Position numbers and translations under genes: made by a program
Assembly: GCA_002943765.1 (NCBI GenBank)
Contig: PQWQ01000001.1
Span: 620,001-684,000, forward strand
Direction: 5' to 3'
Source of the DNA: Psoroptes ovis
Taxonomy: Eukaryota > Arthropoda > Arachnida > Sarcoptiformes > Psoroptidae
Length of the DNA stretch: 64,000 nt
Shown: piece after piece, positions 48,001 through 59,536 of the stretch
Layout: every line of letters begins with the position of its first letter
Position numbering within the stretch: the stretch's first letter is position 1
The notes under the pieces: model-generated
Told to the model about the DNA's origin: nothing
The model's database searches: none
What the model saw: the letters and a program-made list of their open reading frames with translations, nothing else

Positions 48001-51000
48001 AATCATTTCCAGTATTATCGTTATTATCATTGTTCATATGAGAAGAATTATTCGGATCAGAAATATTCTCATCACCATTATCATTGCTTTGTTTATGTTG
48101 ATTGTTATTGGAAAAATTCAATCGTTTCACTGAACATAAAAAAAATGAATGAATGAATAAGAAAATAAAGGGTTATATGAGAAATCATTATTGGTACATT
48201 GTTATTATTCAATTATTGAATTATGTGTGGTATAGAAATATATCAAAATTCAAAAATCAAATCAAATACCTGATAAACGTTTTGAACATTTTGGACTATT
48301 TGAAAATTTTTTCGCCAACAATGATCGTACACTGCCTGTTGAATGAAATTTATTTGAATTTGATCGGCTTTTATTGATTTCAATTGAAACATTATTCGAT
48401 GATGGCGATGATAATAATAATATTGAATTATCATTTTGTGATAAACGTCTAGCTGGTACTGGCGGTGGTAATTTAGATGAATTGATTGTTGTTGCCGGCG
48501 TTGTTTTTGTGGTTGCATTGTTCGATGTTTTCAATGTATTTAAAATTTGTTTATTATTACCATTCAAATCGTTTATTTCATTATTTTGATTATTATTCAT
48601 ATCATCATCATCATCATCATCATCATTGTTTGTACATGATTTAAATAATTCATTGCATTCTGTTTATTGTTTATTAAGGCAATAAAAAAAATGAAAACAA
48701 ATTAGATTTAAATAAAAATAATAATAAAAGTAATTTTCAATCGTAGAAACATATTAAATTTCAAATAAATTTAGGACAATCGCAATAGCTGTCATGGGAA
48801 TCGAGATCAATATTGATATCTACTAAATATCGAATAATACAATAACAAGGACCGCAAAAATAGCTGTAAATCAGGACTGTGATTCGGTTGGAAAAAACCG
48901 AATAATAAGCTAATAGCAGATCATAAAATAAATAGGTAGAAACTTGCTCATAAAATCAATTAAGATCAAGTTAGGTCACGCCATTTTCCTTTTTGACGCC
49001 AGGCGTCAAATTGATTGACAAACATTTTCACCTGCACATGACAAAATACAAAGTAAAAAGAACCAAGAAAATCTTAATGGGCGACAAAGAAATCTTTGAC
49101 CGAAATTTCCCATGTCAAAAAATTGTCAAAAATAAAATTCAATTAATTGTAAATAACGATTCATTCACATATGTGATACGCTTCAATCAAAAGATAATTC
49201 ATAGGAGAAAAAAAACCCATTCATTCATACAAATGAATAATTTAATAGTGATCACCACCCTGTGAATATGTGATATATTTATGCGAATCTATTTTTAAAA
49301 TGTAACTTAAAATAATATTAATCAAAAGAACATCATGAACATGAATAGCAAACAATAAAGGGTGACACTTGTTGCGCATAACTTACAAACACAACAGACA
49401 AATTGACTGACAAATAATTAAAATACTTGTCTGAATGTGTTTGATGAATAATTTAATGGATGAATTTACAGGGTTTAAAGTTTTTATTTAGAGTTTAAAA
49501 GTTTAATTTCTCAGTTTTATAGTTGAATTTCGTTGTTTTAGAGTTATATTTCGTAATTTTGAAATTTAAAAAATTAGTTTTAGTTAAAGTGAAAAAATTT
49601 TTGAGAAAGTTCCCGGGAATTCATCAAGGTAGGCATGTAAAGTTTACGGGAAGTTTCCCATTTTGGCGGGAAAAACTTCGAGAAACTTTCGTAAACCTAC
49701 CTTGGTGAATTCCCGGGAAGTTTCTCAAAAATAACCTAACCTAACTCACCAGGACAGTGTAGCATAACTTAACCTAACTCACCAACACAGCATAGCATAG
49801 CACAACCTAACCTAACTCACCAACACAGCATAGCACAACCTAACCTAACTCACCAGCACAGCGTAGCATAACCTAACCTAACTCACCAGCACAGCGTAGC
49901 ACAACCTAACCTAACTCACCAGCACAGCGTAGCATAACCTAACCTAACTCACCAGCACAGCGTAGCACAACCTAACCTAACTCACCAGCACAGCGTAGCA
50001 TAACCTAACCTAACTCACCAACACAGCATAGCATAGCACAACCTAACCTAACTCACCAACACAGCATAGCACAACCTAACCTAACTCACCAGCACAGCAT
50101 AGCATAGCACAACCTAACCTAACTCACCAGCACAGCGTAGCATAACCTAACCTAACTCACCAGCACAGCGTAGCATAACCTAACCTAACTCACCAACACA
50201 GCAGGGCATAGCTTAGCCTATCTTGATACACAGATATTTTTTCCGATTTATATGGTCATATTTATCGAGACAAACAGAAGAATATTTCACAATATCATTG
50301 ATAAAATATGTTTACTTTGTCATGAATCAATTGACCGATAGTGTCATGATCATTTGCATTCATTGTACGGATATCAACAAGAAAACACCGCTTGTCATTG
50401 ATCATTGAAATAATTTTGCGAAATTGATTTTCGTTGGTCAACGAATTCAATGAAAAGAAATGACAAGTGACCGGTCAATTTTCTTTAAGATTCAAATAAA
50501 TTCAAATGGCCTCTGCTCTGAATGACTTTTTTTTGGGTTTCCTAAGTTTGTTTTCATTCATATCTTGGCGTCACGATTCAAGGTGTGTTTATGATGATCG
50601 TTTGTGTGTGTGTGTTTATGGATGTTGTTTTAAACAGATCAATTTTTTTTCTTTGTTAATCTGTCGATAAAAATTCAAAATATTTAATTCATTCATTCGA
50701 TTCATTCAGTTTGTCTTAAATTCAGTTTGTTTCTATTTACAATTCGTGACTTTTAATAAACAAACATCGGGATTTTTTGTTTCGCTTAAATAAAGATCAT
50801 TGAAATCAAATAAAAAAAAAATCTTTTGAAATTATTTCTTATTTTATGAAGAAAAATAAACAAATAAATAAATAATTTAACCTAAATTCATTCAAAAAAA
50901 AAATGTTTAAATGTTTCAATTATTATTATTACTATTTATTCATAGATAAGAATATAAAAATGTTTTACCACCCGAATATTTTTATTTATTTGAATAAATA

Positions 51001-54000
51001 AATATTTGTATAAATGTATTTATGATGATTATTCATGGAAAACGCCCACCATGAACTAATTGTTGTTGAATGATTGAATGAAATAACAAAATATTCAACA
51101 TTTTCTTTGAACATTGATTCAGCACAATGCACACACATACTGCACACACACACGATTGCAATAGCTGTAATGGTCAAAATATCAATCATTCACCATTATC
51201 ATGCACATTAAACGTTTAAATGTTCAAATATTTCAAATAAGAATTTTCCTCCTTACATCATATCATATATCAATCAAACACCTGATTGTTTACTTGAAAC
51301 ATTTTTTTCTATGAGAAAAAATAAACAAAATAAAATAAATAACCACAATTTATTTCATTTTGTGATGAATCGGTCAATTAAAAGTTCATAGGAAAAAAAA
51401 TTAAGATTAATTTCGTGACCTTGAACAATTTGAAAAATGACCATACAAAACGATTTGTAATGTTTAATTTGGGAGAAATATTTGATTATACAAATCGAAT
51501 GAATCGACATGTAAAACCAGAAATATCATGGAATATCATCGATTATCTTGTCTGAAAATGTTAAGATCGGCAAAAAAAAAAAAAAAAAAAAAATAAAGAG
51601 GGGAATTGAATTAAATTTATCCTCATTCTATCAATCAATCATGAGCTCGATCAATGTATATCAATCAATCAAGTAAAATCCGAAAAAAAATAGAAATAAA
51701 ATAAAGGTCAAATATAATGGCATAAACTTACCGTTGGAATATTTTTGAATGATATTATTATTATCATTATTATTATTATTTATAAATGATGTAACAACAT
51801 CATCATTATTATCATTTGTAAATATTAAAATATCATCCATTGATCTTGTGATTGTTGATGATGTTGTCGACGATGATGTTGATGATAGATCAGGTGAACG
51901 TGAAACATCATCATAATAACTACAATATTCTTCTTCATCTGTATCTGTATCTAAATCATTGTCCATATTGTTATCATCATTTATAATATCAATTTTAATT
52001 TCATTTAAACAATCATCATCATCATCATCATCATCTTCTTCATGTATTGTTTCAGACATAATTTGACTAGTTTTTGAACGTGAACGATTCGAATTGTTAT
52101 TATTTGTTGTTGTTGTTGATGATGATGATGATGATGCTGTTGTGGTTGTTGTAGCTGTTGTTGTTGAAGATTTCATACGGAAATGTACATGTTTTTTTCC
52201 TTTTACTGAAGTATCATCACTTAAATTATTATTATTATCATTGTTAATTTCAATTTCATTGTTAGATGTCAAACAATTTGATGATGATGATGATGATGAT
52301 GGTGGTGGCAACGATGATGATGATTGGAATGATGTTTTCTTTAATATAGATTTAACACCTTGATTTAATCTTTCTTTTAATTCATTTTGATATGATTTAT
52401 CATCATTTTGAGCTGATTTTATCCTTTTATCATTATTATGATTTCTACTTATAATCTCATCATCATTATTGTTTTTAGATGTTTGAAATTTTGTTGATGA
52501 TGATGATGATGATAAAGTGGTGGATTTATTTGAAAATAATTCAATTGGTGGTGGAGGTGGCGGAGGCGGCGGTGGTGGTGGTGGGGGTGGATTACTTTTT
52601 GGACGTTGTACATTTAATGGTGGTGATTTTTTACGCATTAATGATTGATCACTTTTTTCATGATGACTATATTCTGATATTTGTGATGCGTTTGTGTTGT
52701 TGCTGTTGTTGTTGTTGTTGACTATTATGTTTTCATCCATATCATAATCTGGTTCAGGTTCATCAAGTAATTGTATTGATACATTTTGATTTGTAATATC
52801 ACAACATTGCTTGGAAATATTATTAACATTTTGTTGATTAGTCGTCGTACGATTTAATGATGAATCGGAATTTGATTGTGATGTTGAATCAAATGACCAT
52901 GATGATGATAATGATCCACTTGAACGTGTACGATGTAATGGATTCGTTTGTGGTAGCTGATAATTGTTTGTTCGATTAATTTTATTTCTATCATTGTTAT
53001 CGTATACACCGGTGGTCATTTGACTATAAGGACAATCGACGATCGATGAATAAATTGTTTGACCAGCAATACGAATACTGTTTGCATTAGTGAATAGATT
53101 ACGAATCAATCGATTTGTTGTGGCTGCTGTTGCTGTAGCTTTTTTATCTTTACAATCTGGACATTTATCTTTATCAAATTTATTATTTATGTCTTTATGA
53201 TGGCCATTGTTGTCGATACTATTCGAATGGACATTTTGATTAATTTTCAACAATGAATGACTAGATTTAGCTGTAACAGTGGTGGCTTTACATTTATTTT
53301 TATTACGTTTATTCATCATTCTAATAGTTGAATAATCTGCATCTTTTTGTTGTTGATTATTAGGTGGATTAATTTTTTCATCATTCATAACTAGTTCATA
53401 AGGGTTAATTGGACATTCTAATATTGATCGACGATTATTTTTATTATTGTCATTTTCAATTGATTGATTATTATCATTTGAAATGATTGATTGTTGTTTT
53501 TGTTGATCATTTTGGATAGAAGTTAATGTTATTCTATCCAATGATTTTGAAACATTTTTCACTCGACATTCGTTGATTGTATTGAATGGTTTTCTCATGT
53601 TTCTATTTATCGATGTTTTTGATTGTGTTTTGGCATTCAATTGTTGTTGATCGGTCGAATTGTTGACAACTAATGAATCATTCGAAATGGAACGAATATT
53701 TTCATTTGGTTTATTTTTTGATGGAGCAATTAATTGGCTATCATCTTCATCAAAATAAGAAGGTGCCATAAATGTTGATCCGACTAAACCACGGCAAACA
53801 CAAAGACTATCCATCGAATGTGATGATGATGATTGTTTGCTTCGATATTGATGTTGTTGTTGTTTTTGTTGTTGGCCACCGATAGAATCACGTACGAATA
53901 ATCGGGCCAATGAAGGCGGAACATTTGTTTTCGATGTAGTAGACGACGATAATGTCGTCGTATTCGTATTCATTGCCGATAATACATGTTGAGCATGTCG

Positions 54001-54477
54001 AGAATTTGTATGACGAGCTATTAATGTATGATCACCACTAACCGTACCATTATGATTTATCAACATCGATTTATTCGTTTTTGATTTACGTTTCCATGTG
54101 AACAAACCATTTAATGTTGATGTAGATGAAGATGGCTGCGGCTGCTGTTGTTGCTGCTGATGTTGATGTTGTTGAAGAAATTGTAAATATTGATGCTGAT
54201 AACCATTCATTACGTTCATTCTTAAAGAACGAACCGTATTAAAATGATGATGATGATGATGATGATTTTGATTATTATAAACATTATTATATGCTAAATA
54301 TGCTGATGTTTGATTAATCATGGCCATTGTTGTTGTAGAATTATTATTATATGATTTGCTAAGTGTAGACTGGATATTAGATTTACGATGTTGTCGATGT
54401 TGTTGTTCCATTATCACCAACAACATTAATATCACCACCAATACAATGAATTTGATCACAGAATTCGCAGCTATCAT
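45009..54477 (-). CDS. Rho guanine nucleotide exchange factor (DH-PH), very large
   Basis: Exons 54477-51732, 48659-48270, 48129-46826, 46747-46515, 46424-46169, 46096-45494, 45393-45286 and 45206-45009 keep frame and give 1945 residues. The first about 1380 residues are low-complexity (Asn, Ser, Gln, His, Asp runs), with a 15-Pro run near 52550-52590 and the SH3-ligand-like PPPVPARR in exon 2. The DH domain (about 1385-1585) begins RKEIISEIVDTELKYG and includes the conserved last helix VVPVQRVTKYPLLLNRLL. A PH domain follows (about 1640-1915) but is split by an about 120-residue Ser/Asn/His insertion. The protein should activate Rho-family GTPases at membranes; which Rho, and which vertebrate orthologue, is not clear to me. 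The start at 54477 makes a hydrophobic N-terminus (VIKFIVLVVILMLLVIM), odd for a GEF. The first intron is 3.07 kb against about 80-140 bp for most of the others. Confidence 0.88.
49598..49731. repeat. 134-bp hairpin (foldback) element
   Basis: The 36-bp arms 49598-49633 and 49696-49731 are reverse complements with only about two mismatches, both carrying TTCCCGGGAATTCA-like cores. The interior continues as an imperfect inverted repeat (GTTTACGGGAAGTTT against AAACTTTCGTAAAC). It abuts the satellite array with no gap. It looks like a MITE or foldback terminal structure. Confidence 0.85.
49731..50213. repeat. 33/38-bp satellite with double CCTAA telomere-like motif
   Basis: There are fourteen units: ten of 33 bp and four of 38 bp, the latter with an extra 5 bp of the AGCAT/GGCAT type. 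The unit core is AACCTAACCTAACTCACCA followed by a CACAGC and TAGC tail. Each contains CCTAACCTAA, two units of the arthropod telomere repeat read on the minus strand (TTAGG). Units ending in ATAACC and ACAACC alternate in the middle of the array, giving a 66-bp higher-order repeat. Confidence 0.95.
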
Positions 54478-56079
54478 CAATTAATCATTGTCATTATTAA
54501 GAATTGGCATTGAATCTATCTGAGAAAAACAGAGAAAAAAACATGAGAATTAATACAACTTCATCTACAAGACTGATCGAAAAAAATGATAAGAATTTGA
54601 AATCTGAATATTTTGGTTTGGTTTGAATTTCAAAGGTCAAAATTCAAGCGAATATACAAAGTCAAAAGATTAACATTGGAAAGAATGTTAAGGTGAATAA
54701 ACGAAAATTTTTATGTTTTGTTTAATCAAGCAAAGAACAAGAAGAAGAAGAAGAAGAAATAAACTTGAATCATAATAAATAAACACATAAACAGACAGTA
54801 CACATATTCAAATCTAAAACAATTTTCACATAATCAAATTTTATACATAAACACCATAGTAAACATACATGAGTGTTGGACATGAGAATTTATTTTATTT
54901 ACATCAGTGTCGATGATATGAATAATTTTTCAAACATTTTCCATGCAAAAAAAAATGTTTAGAAATGCAATGAAATTGCCAGTAATGAAATCATTTTTTC
55001 CATTGATTTTGACCTCAAAGTCGGCATGAATTGAATTTGAATTTTTTCCAAATGAATTTGATTTGAATTTTTCGAGTATTTTGAATTGTCATTCGTACAA
55101 TTATTCGTTCAATGGGAAATGAATGGAAACAATTTTTTTATTTTGACAAAATCTGTAATTGTTTTCTATTCTTTCAAGATGAATTGATTCTACATTTGAT
55201 TGTTTTTGTTCATTCAATCATTCAAACTCATTCGTTGATCATTTGATCTATTTGGTGTCTCATATTCATCGATTCGGTCATCAAAGATGATATTAAACGA
55301 TGCAAACAAGGAAAAAACAAACAGAAAAATAAGGAATCTGGTTAAATCTTTTAATGGTTGTCATTATCTAAGATAAAGAAATGATTAAAATAAATAATTA
55401 CTACCCTTGAACTTGAAACCCAAATTTGAATCGATTGTATAATGTGTAACAGGTGAACTTTACTGATTTGAAAAATGCATTTATTCAATGTAGATTATCA
55501 CTAGTATTGACAACGTAAATTGTTTCCTACCATAGATAATACGATCATCATTAAATTGAATCATATTGTCAAATGGCCAAAACTAACGAACGAAAAGATA
55601 AATTGATAATATTAAAAAAATATTGAAAATCTCTGCTGCAATGGTTTCCCCATTATATTCAAATGATAATAATAAATGAATCAAGGATTTAATCTTTTTT
55701 TAAATAATTTTTTCATTGAATCATTGAAATCATTAATTTGACAATGAAATTTTTTCTTTTAAATCCTAATGGATGCATTATAATGCATTTTTCTATTTTC
55801 TGGATTAAATTCAAAGAAAATAATGGTAATGATCGGACAACAATAGGTCATTTTGTCCACCATTTTTTTCAATCGATTTAAGAACAACGAAAAATGAAAT
55901 AAAAATTCAATTTACAAAAGAAGAAATAATACAAGAAAATGGTCATCATCATTTGCCGCTAACGATCATCTATTTCAAATTCAATTCAATTCAATTCAAA
56001 AGAAAAAATAATAATAATTTCAATGTTATTTCCCGTTCCTCAATGATGTCGATTGTCAATTTCGAAAATGTGAATTTTC

Positions 56080-56110
56080 AAATTGCCATTCAATTTTTGA
56101 ATGGCAATTT
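56080..56110. repeat. Short perfect hairpin
   Basis: The 14-bp arms (56080-56093 and 56097-56110, AAATTGCCATTCAA and its reverse complement) are separated by three T. No neighbouring gene explains it. Confidence 0.85.
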
Positions 56111-59100
56111 TAAATGGATGGATTTAGATTTTTGATTTTCGTTTTTTTTTTTTCAAATTCATTAATTTAATTTCTAAATTTATGAATCATTTCTTTTTCG
56201 ATGCTTCGATTCAAGTCGATTTGGCCAATTGGTCATTTCATAATCGAGCAAAACTATGCTTGGCCGATGATTATTTGATCAATCATTTTTTTTTAGTTTT
56301 CTTTGACAAAGAAAACTGAAAATCCAATGACCAAACGTACAACGAAAGGGAAAAAAACCATGAAACATGTCCACATCGAAATCAATCAATCAATCAATCA
56401 CGCACGTTGCACGTTTGTCATTGATTTATTGAAAATGCATTGAATTTTTTTTTTGAAAAATTCATCGATTCATGTGCATTCAATCCATTCAATCATTGAA
56501 TCATTCGGACAACGACAGCAACAACGAAGAAATGAAACGAAAAAATCAATTATCATTCAACATCGGGCTATGTGATTTAATGATTTTTAATTCTATTTTC
56601 ATTTCCATTTTACATTTTTTCAAATTGAAAATAACACACAAGTTGTATTGGAATAATTGTTGAATTTTTTGGCATTTTTTAATAATATGCATTGACAAAT
56701 AGCGTTCGTACACACACACACGTGAGATTTATGATTTTGCATTTTTCAATACAAATTCGACTGAAAATATACATGGCCTAGACCTCGATTATTTTTGTTT
56801 TGGATGATGATGATAATGTTGAATGAATGATGATATTCAATTTGAATGGTATTTCTTTTCTTTTTTTTTCAATTTTGTTTGATTGTGACGATGATGATAT
56901 ATGAATTTTTAGATTTGATTTCATTTCATTAAACATTCAACATTTCAAAGAGATACGTGCCCACGGTTTTGTTTATGGACATTAAACAACATGGAAAATA
57001 AAGCAAATGAATAAATGAATCTAATCAATGTGTGTTTGTCAAGATGTGTGTTTTACTAGGATGATGATGATGGCGATTGTATCTCCATACATACATACAA
57101 ACACACCGAGTTGTTTTGTTTTCAAATTCAAGTGTAAAATTCAATGTTCATTCTCCATTCAATTTCAATAATACATGATGTCGTTTTCATTTTGCTCCAT
57201 ATATTCTCTATGGCACGGCACACACACATATCGCACACACTCGCTCGATGCTTTCAAGTGAAATAAAGCTAAATTGGATTAAATCTTTGAATTGAATTTA
57301 TTCATCATTTTGTCTTTTTGTTTTTGTAGAAAATAATGACGATGATGATGATGATAATCGACATTTATATAATCGACAAATGTAAAACAAAAAATATGTA
57401 CAGAACCATATATGCCCACACACGATCTCAATTGTTTGTTTGAAATAATGATTCTTTTGAACGAAAAATGTAACAAATGAAAACAGATTCATTCTATTCA
57501 ACCATTATTAAATCATACACCAAATAAAGCAAAGATTTGTACTCATTAATAAAATAAAAATGATAACAAATAATGATAATTGGGCCATGAATAAGTATCG
57601 ATGGACCAATTTTTGAGTCCAAAAATATGTTTTTGAATGATGCGATTTCATATAAAAAAAAATAATAATGAAAATCATACACATCATCATGCACCGTTGA
57701 AATGAAATACGATTAGCTTTAAGCCAATCAATATGAATTTTATATTGATTAATCAATGACAATTTGCTTAAATGCTATTTTCTAAATGCAAAAAGAAATA
57801 GAATTAAATTAATTTCATATTCAAAAAAAAACCAAATCAAAACGAATCAATGTCAAACGATTTAAAAGAATAATGGAAAATGACAAAAATAAAAAATTCT
57901 TCGGAAAAAATGAACAAACGAACAAATGCTGCTAATTCCTTACAATGAAAAAAGAAAAATGTCAATGACATTGATCATCATATATGCCATAGCGCATAGC
58001 AGCATCAATGGCAACAACAAAATAAAAGAAAATTTAATTCTCACAAAAAAAATGATATTGTGTAAATCCTATATAAGTATTGATATTATTAATATTTTTC
58101 ATATTTTTAAATATTTCTTTTCAAAATTTTCAATTGAAATTAATTATTACTTTGAGAAATGAATAATGAAATAAATGAATAATAATAATAATCTTGAAGA
58201 AAATTGAGGTCAGTAGTAGAAAATATCTGAAATCTATTGAAATGAATCGATGAAAGGAATTAAAATTAAAAAAATAAAAAAAATTTCAAATGTGATAATA
58301 TGGGTTTATAATATAATAATCGTTATTATTATCATCTTTATTATTATGATGATTATTAAGATATTGTTGAAATCTTATTATACAAATAAATAACTAACAA
58401 ATAAACAGCATAATAATAGGAATTATTATGCATTAATATTTAGATAATTTTCAAATTATATGAGATGAAGAAATGGAAAAAAATTATTAATTTTCAAAAT
58501 CTTCGCTTGATAATGAACTAATAATAATGCACCATTTATAATCCATAAGACTATTAGATTTGTTCAGTGCGAATAAGCAAATACAACACTGAATAACAAA
58601 TATCGTAGAATAATAATTAATTATGATTAATTTGTTAATGAATTTTTCGATGAAAGCACATGAAATTCAAGTTGAGAAAAATTGAATTGAAAATTTGAAA
58701 GTAATGTAATCATAGAATGAAATTATCAAAGGTCATAATCGTTATTATCGCTATTAATAAGATTGATATTATCATTGTTATTGATGAAAGATTTATGCAA
58801 TTTCAATGTTATTGATACGTAACAAAACAATGAAAAAATTAATAAATTAAACACGCACACCATACAGAAGCTGTGGATTGAATAATATATTATGTTTAAT
58901 TGAATTAATATGAGAACAAAATCAATCATTGTGATTCGATAAATATAAATATCTTTTGTTTTCGTTTATTTCTCGTTTTAATTTTAAATTTTATTAATCC
59001 ATTTTCAATGATCTAATTGATTATGATTGATTGTAATTGCAATTGTTTGCAATTATAATCAATCAATTTATTTTTCTTAAAACTTTGAACAAAAGAATGC

Positions 59101-59167
59101 GGACAATGATCATTAATGATGATCATCATCATCATTATTTCTGCCACATTTTTCGAAATAATTCTTT

Positions 59168-59192
59168 GCACACACACACACACACACACACA
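59168..59192. repeat. (CA)n microsatellite
   Basis: Uninterrupted CA dinucleotide run of about 24 bases in non-coding DNA. Confidence 0.9.
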
Positions 59193-59461
59193 ATAACTCA
59201 TTATTAATCACGATCAATCGGTTATTGAAGAAAAAAAATTGATTAAAAATTTAAATCATTTCTTTTCTTAAAGGTTCATGATCTTTGATTTGATTGATTA
59301 ATTAATCAATCTTTTGAACAAAAAAAAAGTGTAAAACAAACAGAGGCTAGATGTATATGAGTTTCAGTTGTATTTCAATGTTTTTCAACAAAAAAATTTC
59401 AATTGAATTTTTTCAAAAAAATTAGAACAATCTAAAGGTATTTTATCTTTTAAAAATATTA

Positions 59462-59536
59462 GGTTGTCCCGAAAGTTTTTGCCGATTTTCAAACGTTTTT
59501 CAATTAGTAAATCGACAAAAATTTTCGGGACGACCC
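59462..59536. mobile_element. Degenerate mariner-like MITE
   Basis: The left end GGTTGTCCCGAAAGTTTTTG follows TTA; the right end read on the minus strand starts GGGTCGTCCCGAAAATTTTT after a TATT. The arms match over about 27 bp with several differences. The length and terminal sequence match the MITE at 24262, so both probably come from the same family. The TA duplication is blurred on the right side (AATA), which suggests an older insertion. Confidence 0.7.

Larger units (their letters stand above)
48660..51731. other. 3-kb first intron of the RhoGEF gene, repeat-bearing
   Basis: Bounded by GTAAG (51731 side) and CAG (48660 side) in the minus direction. It holds a 19-bp near-palindrome at 48992-49010, a 134-bp hairpin (49598-49731), a 14-unit 33-bp satellite (49731-50213) and an A run at 51572-51592. 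An open frame at 48993-49265 shows no family resemblance. Confidence 0.8.

Noticed and set aside
48993..49265. 90-codon basic frame inside the RhoGEF intron
   Set aside because: Starts at a palindrome, has no recognised motif and lies in a repeat-bearing intron.
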